The notes under the pieces: model-generated
The model's database searches: none
Told to the model about the DNA's origin: nothing
The model's input: only the letters and a program-made list of their open reading frames with translations
Assembly: GCF_030646155.1 (NCBI RefSeq)
Contig: NZ_JAUTDN010000005.1
Location: 180,869-244,868 of the forward strand
DNA: 64,000 nt
Direction of reading: 5' to 3'
Origin: Conexibacter sp. CPCC 205762
Lineage (GTDB): Bacteria; Actinomycetota; Thermoleophilia; Solirubrobacterales; Solirubrobacteraceae
In this document: piece after piece, positions 50,022 through 58,846 of the stretch
Layout of the letters: each line of letters begins with the position of its first letter
How positions within the stretch are numbered: position 1 is the first letter of the stretch
Position numbers and translations under genes: made by a program

Positions 50022-50645
50022 GTGACCACTGCCCGAGCAACCCGATTCCTCGCGGTCGGCGCCAGCGCCGCCGCACTCCTCTTCGCCGCCGGTTGCGGCG
50101 ATGACGACAAGTCGTCGACGACTGCCGCCGACACCGCAGCGGCCACCTCGACGAGCGCCGCCGACACCACCTCCACGACCGCGTCGACGCCCGCCGATCC
50201 TGCCGCGACGCCGATCAGAAACCCGTTCAGAAGACCGGTCCAGACCGCTCACCCGGGTGCGAGAGTCGACCAGCTGCAGATCAGAGACGTCACGGTCGGC
50301 GACGGCGAGGAGATCCAGGCCGGCGACACCGCGATCGTCGACTACTACGGCTCGATCTACCAGTCCGGCAGAAGATTCGACTCCTCCTGGGACGCCGGTC
50401 GCGAGCCGCTCGAGATCAGAATCGACAACGGCGGCGTGATCGCCGGCTGGTGGCAGGGCATCCCGGGCATGAGAATCGGCGGTCGCCGCACGCTCGTGAT
50501 CCCGCCGGCGCTCGGCTACGGCGCGCAGGAGCAGAACGGCATCCCCGCCAACTCGACGCTCTTCTTCACCGTCGACCTGCTCGGCATCAGACGCGCGACG
50601 CCCACCGGCGCGACCGATCCGGCCGCCGCCGCTCCCGCCGGCTGA
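50022..50645 (+). CDS. FKBP-type peptidyl-prolyl isomerase lipoprotein
   Basis: A 207-aa lipoprotein: signal peptide ending LFAAGC, then a Thr/Ala/Asp-rich linker, then an FKBP domain at about 90-190 with DTAIVDYYGSIYQSGRRFDS, VIAGWWQGIPGMRIGGRRTL, VIPPALGYG and STLFFTVDLLGI. It probably folds exported proteins on the cell surface. Ten or more of its Arg codons are AGA, strikingly high for this base composition. A GTG start at 50,022 is preferred over one 27 bases upstream, because it gives a standard signal peptide. Confidence 0.88.
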   Translation: MTTARATRFLAVGASAAALLFAAGCGDDDKSSTTAADTAAATSTSAADTTSTTASTPADPAATPIRNPFRRPVQTAHPGARVDQLQIRDVTVGDGEEIQAGDTAIVDYYGSIYQSGRRFDSSWDAGREPLEIRIDNGGVIAGWWQGIPGMRIGGRRTLVIPPALGYGAQEQNGIPANSTLFFTVDLLGIRRATPTGATDPAAAAPAG

Positions 50646-50662
50646 GCACGCGTCAGGCATCC

Positions 50663-50694
50663 GCCCGGCGGCGCGCACCGCGCGCCGCTCGGGC
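50663..50694. terminator. GC-rich terminator hairpin after the FKBP gene
   Basis: GCCCG plus GCGGCGCGC pair with GCGCGCCGC plus CGGGC (one bulge), loop ACC. It lies 18 bases after the stop and 21 bases before the next gene. No T-run, as expected here. Confidence 0.5.
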
Positions 50695-50714
50695 GATGAG
50701 CCATCCTCTGCGAC

Positions 50715-52448
50715 ATGACGACGATCGCAGAGCAGTTCGTGCAGGTCCTGCGCCAGGCCGGCGTCGAGCGGATCTACGGCCTCGTCGGCGACAGCCTCAA
50801 TCCGGTCGTCGACGCCGTCCGCCGCACCGACGGGATCGAGTGGATCCACGTCCACAACGAGGAGGCGGCCGCCTTCGCCGCCGGCGCCGAGGCGCAGCTG
50901 ACCGGCAGACTCGCCGTCTGCGCCGGCTCCTGCGGCCCCGGCAACACCCACCTGCTGCAGGGCCTCTACGACGCCCACCGCAGCGGCGCGCCCGTGCTCG
51001 CGCTCGCCTCGCAGATCCCGGCCGCGCAGATCGGGACGCTGTTCTTCCAGGAGACCCACCCGGAGCGGCTGTTCCAGGAGTGCTCGCACTACTGCGAGCT
51101 GGTCTCGACGCCGGCGCAGATGCCGCGCGTGCTGCGGATCGCGATCCAGACCGCGCTCGGCCGCGGCGGCGTCTCCGTGCTGGCGCTGCCGGGCGACCTC
51201 GCCGCCGAGGAGGCGACCGAGCCGACCGGCGAGAGCGTGATCGCCGAGGCGGCCGGCGAGGTCGTCCCCAGCGACGCGCAGGTGCGCGCGCTCGCCGACG
51301 CGCTCAACGCCGCGCAGACCGCGACGCTCTTCTGCGGCGCCGGCGTGCGCGGCGCGCACGCCGAGGTGATGGAGCTGGCGGAGACGCTCGCCGCGCCGGT
51401 CGGCCACGCGCTCGGCGGCAAGGAGCACATCCAGTTCGACAACCCCTACGACGTCGGCATGAGCGGCCTGCTCGGCTACGGCGCCTGCTTCGAGGCGACC
51501 CACGAGGCCGACGTGCTGGTGCTGCTGGGGACCGACTTCCCGTACACGAACTTCCTGCCGCAGAAGGCGACCGCGCAGGTCGACCGCGACCCCGCCAAGC
51601 TCGGCCGCCGCACGCGCGTCGAGTGGCCGGTCCACGGCGACGTCAAGGCGACGATCCGCAAGCTGCTGCCGCTGCTGGAGCGCAAGCGCGACCGCGCCTT
51701 CCTCGACCGGATGCTGCGCAGACACGCCGACACGCTGGAGAAGGTCGTCTCGGCCTACACGCGCAACGTCGAGAAGCACGTCCCGATCCACCCCGAGTAC
51801 GTCGCCGCGCAGCTCGACGCGCTCGCCGCCGACGACGCGATCTTCACCGTCGACACCGGCATGAACAACGTCTGGGCGGCGCGCTACCTGACGCCCAACG
51901 GCCGCCGGCGCGTGATCGGCTCGTGGCGCCACGGGACGATGGCCAACGCCCTCCCCCACGCGATCGGCGCGCAGGTCTCGCACCCCGGCCGGCAGGTGAT
52001 CTCGCTCAGCGGCGACGGCGGCCTCGCGATGCTGCTCGGCGAGCTGCTGACGGTCAAGATCCACAAGCTGCCGCTGAAGGTCGTCGTGATGAACAACGCC
52101 TCGCTCGGGATGGTCAAGCTGGAGATGCTGGTCGAGGGCCTGCCCGACTTCGAGACCGATCACGAGCCCCACGACTACGCCGCGATCGCCCGCGCCGCCG
52201 GGCTCGACGCGATCCGGATCGAGCAGCCCGGCGACGTCCGCGACGGCCTCGCGGAAGGCCTCTCGAAGCCGGGGCCGGCGCTGATCGAGGTCGTCACCGA
52301 TCCCAACGCGCTGTCGATCCCGCCGAACGTCACCGGCGCGCAGGTGCGCGGCTTCGCGATCGCCGCCTCCAAGCTCGTCGTCGACGGCGGCGTCGGGCGG
52401 ATGATCGACCTCGCCCGCTCCAACCTCCGTAACATCCCGCGTCCATGA
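50715..52448 (+). CDS. poxB: Pyruvate:quinone oxidoreductase (PoxB-like, ThDP enzyme)
   Basis: A 577-aa thiamine-diphosphate enzyme. N-terminal PYR domain with EEAAAFAAGAEAQLTG (catalytic Glu of the cofactor), the middle FAD/Rossmann domain, and a C-terminal domain with GDGGLAMLLGELLT then NNASLGMVK, the ThDP/Mg motif GDG-x(25-30)-NN. It converts pyruvate to acetate and CO2 with electrons to quinone. The C-terminal tail (RSNLRNIPRP) may be membrane-binding, as in PoxB. It is 25 bases from the FAD oxidoreductase gene. Confidence 0.85.
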   Translation: MTTIAEQFVQVLRQAGVERIYGLVGDSLNPVVDAVRRTDGIEWIHVHNEEAAAFAAGAEAQLTGRLAVCAGSCGPGNTHLLQGLYDAHRSGAPVLALASQIPAAQIGTLFFQETHPERLFQECSHYCELVSTPAQMPRVLRIAIQTALGRGGVSVLALPGDLAAEEATEPTGESVIAEAAGEVVPSDAQVRALADALNAAQTATLFCGAGVRGAHAEVMELAETLAAPVGHALGGKEHIQFDNPYDVGMSGLLGYGACFEATHEADVLVLLGTDFPYTNFLPQKATAQVDRDPAKLGRRTRVEWPVHGDVKATIRKLLPLLERKRDRAFLDRMLRRHADTLEKVVSAYTRNVEKHVPIHPEYVAAQLDALAADDAIFTVDTGMNNVWAARYLTPNGRRRVIGSWRHGTMANALPHAIGAQVSHPGRQVISLSGDGGLAMLLGELLTVKIHKLPLKVVVMNNASLGMVKLEMLVEGLPDFETDHEPHDYAAIARAAGLDAIRIEQPGDVRDGLAEGLSKPGPALIEVVTDPNALSIPPNVTGAQVRGFAIAASKLVVDGGVGRMIDLARSNLRNIPRP

Positions 52449-52473
52449 ACGGGCGCGCAGGGGTTCAACGGCT

Positions 52474-53580
52474 GTGACGAAGGTCGTCATCGCAGGCGGC
52501 GGGGTCGCCGCGGCGGAGACGCTGCTGGCGCTGCGTGCGGCGCCGCGCGGCGCCGAGCTGGAGATCGCGCTCGTCAGCCCCGGCGAGCAGCTCGACTACC
52601 GTCCGATCTCGGTGCTGGAGCCGTTCGGCGGCGCGCCGCGCAGGCGCTTCCCGCTCGCGCGGATCTGCGCCGAGCACGACGCGACGCTCGTCGCCGACGG
52701 GCTCGCCGCGGTCGACGGCGCGCGCAGAGCGATCGTGCTGCGCAGCGGCGGCGAGCTGCCCTACGACGCGCTCGTGATCGCCGTCGGCGCGCGCCGCGAG
52801 CCGGCGATCGAGGGCGCCCTCACCTACCTCGCCCGCGACGACGAGATGCAGTGGATCGTGCGCGAGCTGGAGCAGCGCGACGTGCGCACGATCGGCTTCG
52901 TCGTGCCGCCGCAGAGCGGCTGGTCGCTGCCGCTCTACGAGCTGGCGCTGCTGACCGCCCATCATGCCGCCGCGCGCGGGATCGGCAACATCGCGCTGAC
53001 GCTCGTGACCTGCGAGCCGGAGCCGCTGGCGGTCGTCGGCGGCGACGCGACGCGGGCGGTCGCGCGCCTGCTCGGCCGCGCCGACGTGCGCGTCGTCACG
53101 GGCCGCCGCGTCAGCGGCTGGGAGCGGCGCACCGTCGCGCTCGACCCGCCCGACGCCGCGGGCCCGCTCGTCGTCGACCGGCTCGTGACGCTGCCGCGCC
53201 TGGTCGGCCCGGCGATCCCCGGCCTCCCCTGCGACGCGCAGGGCTTCATCGAGGTCGACGACCACATGCGCGTGCCCGGCCTGGAAGGCGTCTACGCCGT
53301 CGGCGACGCGACCACCCTGCCGATCAAGCAGGGCGGCCTCGCCGCGCAGCAGGCCGATCTCGCCGCCGCGCTGATCGCGCGCGCCGCCGGCCCCGACGCC
53401 AGCCAGTGGGTGCGGCTGCGGGCGATCCTGCTGACCGGCGCCAGACCGCTCTACATCCAGGCGCTGATCGAGGACGGGCGCCCGCGCGCCTCGGGCGTCT
53501 TCCAGACGCCGCCATGGGAGCCGGCGCAGAAGGTCGAGGCGCGCTACCTCTCGCCCTACCTGGCCGGCTGGAGCGACTAG
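52474..53580 (+). CDS. FAD-dependent NDH-2/SQR-like oxidoreductase
   Basis: A 368-aa flavoprotein. It has an N-terminal FAD Rossmann fold VVIAGGGVAAAETLLAL, YDALVIAVGARREPA in the middle, and C-terminal VPGLEGVYAVGDATTLPIKQG typical of FAD-binding two-dinucleotide proteins such as NADH:quinone and sulfide:quinone oxidoreductases. It lacks the redox Cys pair of disulfide reductases. Its place directly after poxB suggests quinone-linked electron transfer. The substrate is not clear from sequence. Confidence 0.7.
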   Translation: MTKVVIAGGGVAAAETLLALRAAPRGAELEIALVSPGEQLDYRPISVLEPFGGAPRRRFPLARICAEHDATLVADGLAAVDGARRAIVLRSGGELPYDALVIAVGARREPAIEGALTYLARDDEMQWIVRELEQRDVRTIGFVVPPQSGWSLPLYELALLTAHHAAARGIGNIALTLVTCEPEPLAVVGGDATRAVARLLGRADVRVVTGRRVSGWERRTVALDPPDAAGPLVVDRLVTLPRLVGPAIPGLPCDAQGFIEVDDHMRVPGLEGVYAVGDATTLPIKQGGLAAQQADLAAALIARAAGPDASQWVRLRAILLTGARPLYIQALIEDGRPRASGVFQTPPWEPAQKVEARYLSPYLAGWSD

Positions 53581-53586
53581 TACTCG

Positions 53587-54045
53587 TCAGACCGCGATCG
53601 CGCCGGCGACCTGGCGGGTCGCGGCGTTGAGGCGGTTCCAGACATTGATGTTCGCGATCGCCAGCAGCAGGCCGGCCAGCTCGGCCTCGTCGTAGTGCTC
53701 GCCGGCGCGCGCCCACAGCTCGTCGGAGACCGGGTCGGGGCGGTCGGCGAGGCGCGTCAGCACCTCCGCCAGCTCCAGCGCGACCCGCTCCGCGTCGCTG
53801 AACCAGGGCGCGTCGCGCCAGGCGCCGACCGCGAACAGCCGCTCGTCGCTCTCGCCCGCTCTGCGCAGCGCCTTGGCGTGCATGTCGACGCAGACGCTGC
53901 AGCCGTTGATCTGGCTCGCGCGCAGGTTGACCAGCTCGGTCGTGCGCGCGTCGAGACCGGTCTTCGCGGCTGCGCCGTGGAGCGCGTAGAGCGCCTGCAT
54001 CGCGCCCGGGGTGCTGACGGCGGGATTCTCCATCCGTGCCTGCAT
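53587..54045 (-). CDS. AhpD-like/carboxymuconolactone decarboxylase-family protein
   Basis: A 152-aa protein with the redox pair in NGCSVCVDMHAKALRRAG (C-x2-C, then His) of AhpD-type peroxidases. AGGAG eight bases before ATG fixes the start. Such COE-type genes are the standard partners of ECF41 sigma factors, and the gene is indeed divergent from one here. Probably an alkylhydroperoxide-type peroxidase or redox protein controlled by that sigma factor. Confidence 0.85.
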   Translation of the reverse strand: MQARMENPAVSTPGAMQALYALHGAAAKTGLDARTTELVNLRASQINGCSVCVDMHAKALRRAGESDERLFAVGAWRDAPWFSDAERVALELAEVLTRLADRPDPVSDELWARAGEHYDEAELAGLLLAIANINVWNRLNAATRQVAGAIAV

Positions 54046-54057
54046 GAGCTTCACTCC

Positions 54058-54084
54058 TGTCACATCGATGGGGTGTGTGTCGTC
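54058..54084 (+). promoter_or_regulatory. ECF41-type promoter TGTCACA-N16-CGTC
   Basis: TGTCACA (54,058-54,064), 16 bases, CGTC (54,081-54,084), in the rightward direction, 37 bases before the sigma gene. From memory this is the published ECF41 consensus, so the sigma factor probably transcribes its own gene. I see no such site facing the AhpD-like gene. Confidence 0.65.
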
Positions 54085-54121
54085 AATGCCATGACGGATC
54101 GCGACCGAGGAATGTGACGAG

Positions 54122-55000
54122 ATGGACGAGAACGACCGGCTGGCAGCGCTTTTCGAGGACCACCGCACCCACCTGAAGGCGGTCGCGTACCGGCTGCTTG
54201 GCTCGCTCAGCGAGGCCGACGACGCGGTCCAGGAGGCGTGGATCCGGCTCAGCCGCGCCGACGCCGGTGCGATCGACAACCTCGGCGGCTGGCTGACGAC
54301 GGTCGTCTCGCGCATCTGCCTCGACCTGCTGCGCAGCCGCGCGGCGCGGCCGGAGGCGACCGGCGACCCGCTCCCGTGGATGCCGGACCCGCTGCTGGCG
54401 CCGGCCGGCGGGCTCGACCCCGAGCAGGAGGCGCTGCTGGCCGGCGACGTCGGGCTGGCGCTGCAGGTCGTGCTGCAGCAGCTCGCGCCGCCGGAGCGGA
54501 TCGCCTACGTCCTCCACGACGTCTTCGCGGTCCCGTTCGAGCAGGTCGCCGAGATCGTCGAGCGCTCGCCGGCTGCGACCCGTCAGCTCGCCAGCCGCGC
54601 CCGCCGCCGCGTGCGGGACGAGGCGCCGCCGCCCGACAGCGACCTGACGGCGCAGCGCGAGGTCGTCGACGCCTTCTTCGCCGCCGCCCGCGAGGGCGAC
54701 TTCGAGGCGCTCGTCGCCGTCCTCGACCCGCAGATCGTGCTGCGCGCCAGCGACCTGCGCGGCACCGGCCTGATCCGCGGCGCGACGACCGTCGCCGGCC
54801 GCGCGCTGACGTTCGCGAGACTGTCGCCGCACGTGATCCCGGCGCTCGTCAACGGGGCCGCCGGAGTGGTCGTGGCGCCGGGCGGGAGAGCGGTCTCGCT
54901 GATGGCGTTCACGGTCCGCGGCGGGCGCGTCGTCGCGATCGACGCGATCGCCGAGCCGGCGCGGCTGGAGGCGCTCGGCGCGGTCGCGGCGGTGCGCTGA
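54122..55000 (+). CDS. ECF41-type sigma factor with SnoaL-like C-terminal domain
   Basis: A 292-aa sigma factor. Sigma region 2 (FEDHRTHLKAVAYRLLGSLS, AVQEAWIRLSR), region 4 (LAPPERIAYVLHDVFAVPFE, AEIVERSPAATRQLASRARR) and a C-terminal SnoaL-like fused domain at about 190-290, the build of ECF41/SigJ. In typical members a DGGGK motif and a final NPDK control activity; here they read SDLRGTGL and EPARL, so the switch differs. A matching promoter lies 37 bases upstream and the AhpD-like target gene is divergent. Confidence 0.88.
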   Translation: MDENDRLAALFEDHRTHLKAVAYRLLGSLSEADDAVQEAWIRLSRADAGAIDNLGGWLTTVVSRICLDLLRSRAARPEATGDPLPWMPDPLLAPAGGLDPEQEALLAGDVGLALQVVLQQLAPPERIAYVLHDVFAVPFEQVAEIVERSPAATRQLASRARRRVRDEAPPPDSDLTAQREVVDAFFAAAREGDFEALVAVLDPQIVLRASDLRGTGLIRGATTVAGRALTFARLSPHVIPALVNGAAGVVVAPGGRAVSLMAFTVRGGRVVAIDAIAEPARLEALGAVAAVR

Positions 55001-55037
55001 CATCAAGCGCCGCGGCGGCGGCGTCGATCACGGGGGC

Positions 55038-55757
55038 ATGGTCGCCCGTCGCACGCCGCTCGCCGTCTCGCTCTGCACGCTGCTGCTGCTCGCGCTGCTC
55101 CCCGCCGCCGCTGCCGAGGCCTGGCCGCACGCGTTCGGCCCAGTCGCCGGCAACCCCGCGAACAAGCTGCTGGCGGTGCCGATCGAGGACTCCGTCTACG
55201 ACCCGGCGACGCGCTGCACGAAGCGGGAGCGGCCCGGGACGGAGGCGCTGATCGCCTGGCTGGAGGAGCATGCCGAGGGCGAGTCATGGGGCAGCTACCG
55301 CTGCGAGCGCTGGGGCAGGCACTCGGCGTCGCTGCACGCCGAGAACCGCGCCGTCGACTGGCACCTCGACGCCTCCCGCCCCGCCGACCGGCGCGAGGCC
55401 GACCGCCTGATCGCGCTGCTGCTCGCGCCCGACCGCGCCGGCAACGCGCAGGCGCTCGCGCGCCGCATGGGGGTCGAGGAGATCATCTGGAACTGCGGCT
55501 ACTGGGGCGCTGGGATGGACGGCCCGCGGCGCTATTCGGCCTGTCTCGACCGCAGGGGCCGCATCAGCAGAAGGGTCGACCCGACGACCGCCCACAGAGA
55601 TCACGTCCACCTCGGTCTGACGAAGGCCGGCGCGGCCGCGAAGACCTCGTTCTGGCAGCTTCACCAGGCCAAAACCCGCAATTTCGATCATGTTCACTAC
55701 CATCGTGAGGTATCCGGGGTTCGACCACTACTGAGAAGGGACGTTCGATGGGTTTGA
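55038..55757 (+). CDS. Secreted M15/VanY-like peptidase-fold protein
   Basis: A 239-aa exported protein: signal peptide (LCTLLLLALLPAAAAEAW), then a domain with HSASLHAENRAVDWHLDAS and THRDHVHLGL-like residues (AHRDHVHLGLTKAG), the H...D...HxH zinc layout of M15-type D-Ala-D-Ala peptidases and their ARB_07466-like relatives. It may trim peptidoglycan or its Gly bridges. The 3' end runs ten bases into the peroxiredoxin gene. Activity is inferred. Confidence 0.65.
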   Translation: MVARRTPLAVSLCTLLLLALLPAAAAEAWPHAFGPVAGNPANKLLAVPIEDSVYDPATRCTKRERPGTEALIAWLEEHAEGESWGSYRCERWGRHSASLHAENRAVDWHLDASRPADRREADRLIALLLAPDRAGNAQALARRMGVEEIIWNCGYWGAGMDGPRRYSACLDRRGRISRRVDPTTAHRDHVHLGLTKAGAAAKTSFWQLHQAKTRNFDHVHYHREVSGVRPLLRRDVRWV

Positions 55758-56404
55758 CGATCGGCGATACCGCTCCTGATTTCACGGCGCAGACGACTGA
55801 GGGCGAGATCAGCTTCCACGACTGGATCGGGGACAGCTGGGCGGTCCTGTTCTCCCACCCGCGCGACTTCACGCCGGTCTGCACGACCGAGCTGGGCTAC
55901 ATGGCCTCGATCAAGCCCGAGTTCGACAAGCGCGGTGTGAAGATCATCGCGATCTCCACCGACCCGATCGACAACCACGCGAGATGGGCGTCGGAGATCG
56001 AGTCCTCGCAGGGCACCGCGCCCAACTACCCGATCATCGGCGACAGCGACCACGCGATCGCGAAGGCCTACGGGATGCTGCCGTCCGACGTCGACGGCGA
56101 CCCGACGGCGCGCACGCCCGCCCAGAACGCGACGCTGCGCAACGTCTTCGTGGTCGGGCCGGACAAGAAGGTCAGACTCGTGCTGATCTACCCGATGACG
56201 ACCGGCCGCAACTTCGACGAGGTCCTGCGCGTCATCGACTCGCTCCAGCTGACGGCCAAGAACCAGGTCGCGACGCCGGCGCAGTGGAGACAGGGCGACA
56301 AGGTGATCATCGCCGGCTCCGTCTCCAACGAGCAGGCCAGAGAGCGCTACCCGGACGGGTGGGAGGAGCCGCTCCCCTACCTCCGGATCGTGCCGCAGCC
56401 GTAA
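55748..56404 (+). CDS. Peroxiredoxin, 1-Cys (Prx6) type
   Basis: A 218-aa protein. PRDFTPVCTTELGYMA contains the peroxidatic Cys, and no resolving Cys follows in the usual place, so this is a Prx6-like 1-Cys enzyme reducing peroxides with glutathione-free thiols. C-terminal GDKVIIAGSV and EEPLPYLRIVPQP are characteristic of the dimer arm. AAGGG eight bases before ATG. It overlaps the end of the peptidase gene and converges with pcaC. Confidence 0.9.
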   Translation: MGLTIGDTAPDFTAQTTEGEISFHDWIGDSWAVLFSHPRDFTPVCTTELGYMASIKPEFDKRGVKIIAISTDPIDNHARWASEIESSQGTAPNYPIIGDSDHAIAKAYGMLPSDVDGDPTARTPAQNATLRNVFVVGPDKKVRLVLIYPMTTGRNFDEVLRVIDSLQLTAKNQVATPAQWRQGDKVIIAGSVSNEQARERYPDGWEEPLPYLRIVPQP

Positions 56405-56415
56405 TCGCGTGACGC

Positions 56416-56446
56416 GCGGCGCCGGGCTGGCTCAGCTCGGCGCCGC
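56416..56446. terminator. Hairpin between peroxiredoxin and pcaC genes
   Basis: GCGGCGCCG (56,416-56,424) pairs with CGGCGCCGC (56,438-56,446); the right arm lies in the last codons of pcaC. It can terminate both convergent transcripts. Confidence 0.45.
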
Positions 56447-56821
56447 GGCGTCCAGCTCGTCGAAGACGCGCTGGGCGACCGCGAAGGCGCGGTTGGCCGC
56501 CGGCACGCCGGCGTAGACGCCCGTCTGCAGGAAGACCTCGCCGATCTGCTCACGCGGGAGGCCGTCGGCGACGGCGGCGCGGATGTGCATCTCCAGCTCG
56601 TGCTCCTGACCGAGCGCCGCGAGCGTGCCGAGCACGAGCAGCCGGCGCGTCGGGCGGTCGAGCCCCGGGCGGGTCCAGACGCTGCCCCATGCGGCGCGCG
56701 TGATGTATTCCTGGAACGGCTCGGTGAACGGCGTCGCGGCGGCGATCGCGCGGTCGACGTGGGCGTCGCCGAGCACCTCGCGGCGGACCTTCATGCCGGC
56801 GTCGTAGAGCGGATCGCTCAT
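56432..56821 (-). CDS. pcaC: 4-Carboxymuconolactone decarboxylase
   Basis: A 129-aa protein: DPLYDAGMKVRREVLGDAHV start, PFQEYITRAAWGSVWTRPG, and EMHIRAAVADGLPREQIGEV with the conserved His/Glu set of PcaC. It decarboxylates 4-carboxymuconolactone to 3-oxoadipate enol-lactone in protocatechuate breakdown. It overlaps pcaD by ATGA and is the last gene of the operon pcaHGBDC. Confidence 0.93.
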   Translation of the reverse strand: MSDPLYDAGMKVRREVLGDAHVDRAIAAATPFTEPFQEYITRAAWGSVWTRPGLDRPTRRLLVLGTLAALGQEHELEMHIRAAVADGLPREQIGEVFLQTGVYAGVPAANRAFAVAQRVFDELDAAAPS

Positions 56822-57627
56822 GCGGGCTCCATCGGGTCGGGGGTGACTGCTTCGAGCTGGGCGCGCAGCAGCGCGGCGACGGCCGGCGCCTGCTCGACGG
56901 CGCCGATGTGCGCGGCGGGCGACAGCAGCCGGAGGGTCGCGTGCGGGATCGCGGCGGCGAGCTGCTCGCCGTGGGCCGGCGGGATCGCTTCGTCCTCCTG
57001 CCCGGCGATGACGAGCGTCGGCGCCTGGATGCGCGGCAGGTCGCCGCGCAGGTCCATCGCCGCGATCGCCTCGCAGGCGTCGGCGTAGCCGTCCGGCGGC
57101 GAGGCGAGCAGCATCTCACGGAGGGTCTGCGTCGCTTGCGGGTGCGCGTGCTGGAAGGCGGGCGTGAGCCAGCGCGCGAAGACGGCGTCGGCAACCGGGG
57201 CGGTGCCGCCGGCTGCGCGGACGGTCGCGGCGCGGGCGCGCCAGGCGCCGGCCGGCGGCAGCTGGGCGGAGGTGCAGATCAGCGTCAGCGTCTCGATCCG
57301 CTCGGGCGCGTTCGCCGCCAGCCAGATCCCGACCATGCCGCCGATCGAGAGGCCGGCGTACGACGCTCTTCGCAGGCCGAGGCGGTCGAGCAGGGCGAGC
57401 ACGTCGGCGCCCATCGCGGCGATGCTCGGCGCGTCGTCGCCGCCGCGCGGGGAGCGGCCGTGGCCGCGATGGTCGAACGGGATCGCGCGCAGCGGCGGGC
57501 CGGATGTCTCGTCGAGCGCGGTCAGGAGCGGCTCCCACATCGCCAGCGTCGTGCCGAGCGAGCCGCCGAGCAGCAGCGCCGGCGCAGCGGCCGGACCAGC
57601 CGGCTCCGCGTGCAGGGCGACCGTCAT
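56818..57627 (-). CDS. pcaD: 3-Oxoadipate enol-lactonase
   Basis: A 269-aa alpha/beta-hydrolase. The nucleophile is in YAGLSIGGMVGIW (GxSxG), an acid in QEDEAIPPAH and the His in LLSPAAHIGAVEQ; LLGGSLGTTLAMWEP is the oxyanion-loop signature of PcaD. It opens the enol-lactone to 3-oxoadipate. ATGA overlaps on both sides confirm an operon with pcaB and pcaC. Confidence 0.92.
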   Translation of the reverse strand: MTVALHAEPAGPAAAPALLLGGSLGTTLAMWEPLLTALDETSGPPLRAIPFDHRGHGRSPRGGDDAPSIAAMGADVLALLDRLGLRRASYAGLSIGGMVGIWLAANAPERIETLTLICTSAQLPPAGAWRARAATVRAAGGTAPVADAVFARWLTPAFQHAHPQATQTLREMLLASPPDGYADACEAIAAMDLRGDLPRIQAPTLVIAGQEDEAIPPAHGEQLAAAIPHATLRLLSPAAHIGAVEQAPAVAALLRAQLEAVTPDPMEPA

Positions 57628-58835
57628 CGCGCGGTCGTGAGGGTCGCGAGGGCAGCGTCGGTGGCGGCGGCTGCTGCGGCCACGGCGGCTTCGTCCTTCA
57701 CTGGGAGGTTGGCGGCCATCCGCGCGGCGTCGACCTCGAGGTTCTCCAGCAGGTCGCGGGACCAGGCGGCGGCGGAGCCGGTGAGGGCGAGCAGATCGGT
57801 GAGGGTGGCCCACTCTGCCTGCCAGGCGCCGGCGGCACGCTCGTGCTCCTGCTCCATCGCGGCCAGCAGGGTCGTCGCGAGGCCGGGGACGCGGCGGGTG
57901 CAGGCGAGCACCGAGACGGCGGCGACCGGGTTGCGCTTGTGGGCCATCGCGCTGGAGCCGCCGCGGCCGGGCGTGCCCTCGCGCAGCTCGCCGAGCTCGT
58001 TCTGCGCCAGCAGCGTCACGTCGCGGGCGAGCTTGCCGAGGATGCCAGCGAGCGTCGCGGTCGCGCCGGCGACCGCCGCGACCGGCAGCCGCAGCGTGTG
58101 CCAGCAGAGCGGCGGCGCGGCGAGGCCGAGGTCGGCCGCGAGCGCGGCGGCGACGGCGGGATCCTCACGCCCGACCGGGCCGCCGAGCTGCGCCCACAGC
58201 TCCTGCTCGCGCACCGCCCGCAGCCGCGCGACGGCGCGATCGATCGCGACCGCCCACCCGGCCGCGCGCAGGCCGAAGCTCGTCGGCAGCGCCTGCTGCA
58301 GCAGCGTCCGGCCGATCATCGGCGTCGCGCGGTGGGCGCGCGCGAGCGCGGCGGCGGCATCGCGGGCGGCGGCAGCGTCGGCGAGCGTCGCGGCAAGCGC
58401 GTCGCGCGCGATCAGCATCGCGGCGCTGTCGAGCACGTCCTGGCTCGTCGCGCCGAGGTGGACGAACGGCGCGTCGTCGGCGCCGACCGCCTCCCGCAGC
58501 GCCAGCACGAGCGGGATCACGATCGTCGCGTGGTCGGCCGCGTCGCGCGCGAGGGCGGCGGCGTCGAAGCGCGGGGGCGGCGTGGTGGCGCCATCGGGCG
58601 CGGGCGCGGCAGCGGTGGCGGCAACAGGCGCGGGCGCGGGCGCGGCAGCGGCAGGGGCAGGCGCGTCGGGGACGCAGGCGGCCGCGATCCGGGCGGCGGC
58701 GTCGGCGGGGATCTCGCCGCGGGCGGCGCGGACGCGGGCGAGGGCGGCCTCGACCTCCAGCAGGGCGCGCAGCCAGGCGTCGTCGCCGACCGCGCGGGCG
58801 GCCTCGCCGCGGCAGTAGGTGCCGTCGAACAGCAT
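57624..58835 (-). CDS. pcaB: 3-Carboxy-cis,cis-muconate cycloisomerase
   Basis: A 403-aa member of the fumarase/argininosuccinate lyase superfamily. GGSSAMAHKRNPVAAV is the signature, with FVHLGATSQDVLDSAAMLI and TLLQQALPTSFGL. It turns carboxymuconate into 4-carboxymuconolactone. A Pro/Ala-rich insert of about 30 residues (about 50-85) interrupts the N-terminal helical domain; a loop position is likely, but the insert is unusual. Confidence 0.93.
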   Translation of the reverse strand: MLFDGTYCRGEAARAVGDDAWLRALLEVEAALARVRAARGEIPADAAARIAAACVPDAPAPAAAAPAPAPVAATAAAPAPDGATTPPPRFDAAALARDAADHATIVIPLVLALREAVGADDAPFVHLGATSQDVLDSAAMLIARDALAATLADAAAARDAAAALARAHRATPMIGRTLLQQALPTSFGLRAAGWAVAIDRAVARLRAVREQELWAQLGGPVGREDPAVAAALAADLGLAAPPLCWHTLRLPVAAVAGATATLAGILGKLARDVTLLAQNELGELREGTPGRGGSSAMAHKRNPVAAVSVLACTRRVPGLATTLLAAMEQEHERAAGAWQAEWATLTDLLALTGSAAAWSRDLLENLEVDAARMAANLPVKDEAAVAAAAAATDAALATLTTAR

Positions 58836-58846
58836 CAGCGCTCGCT

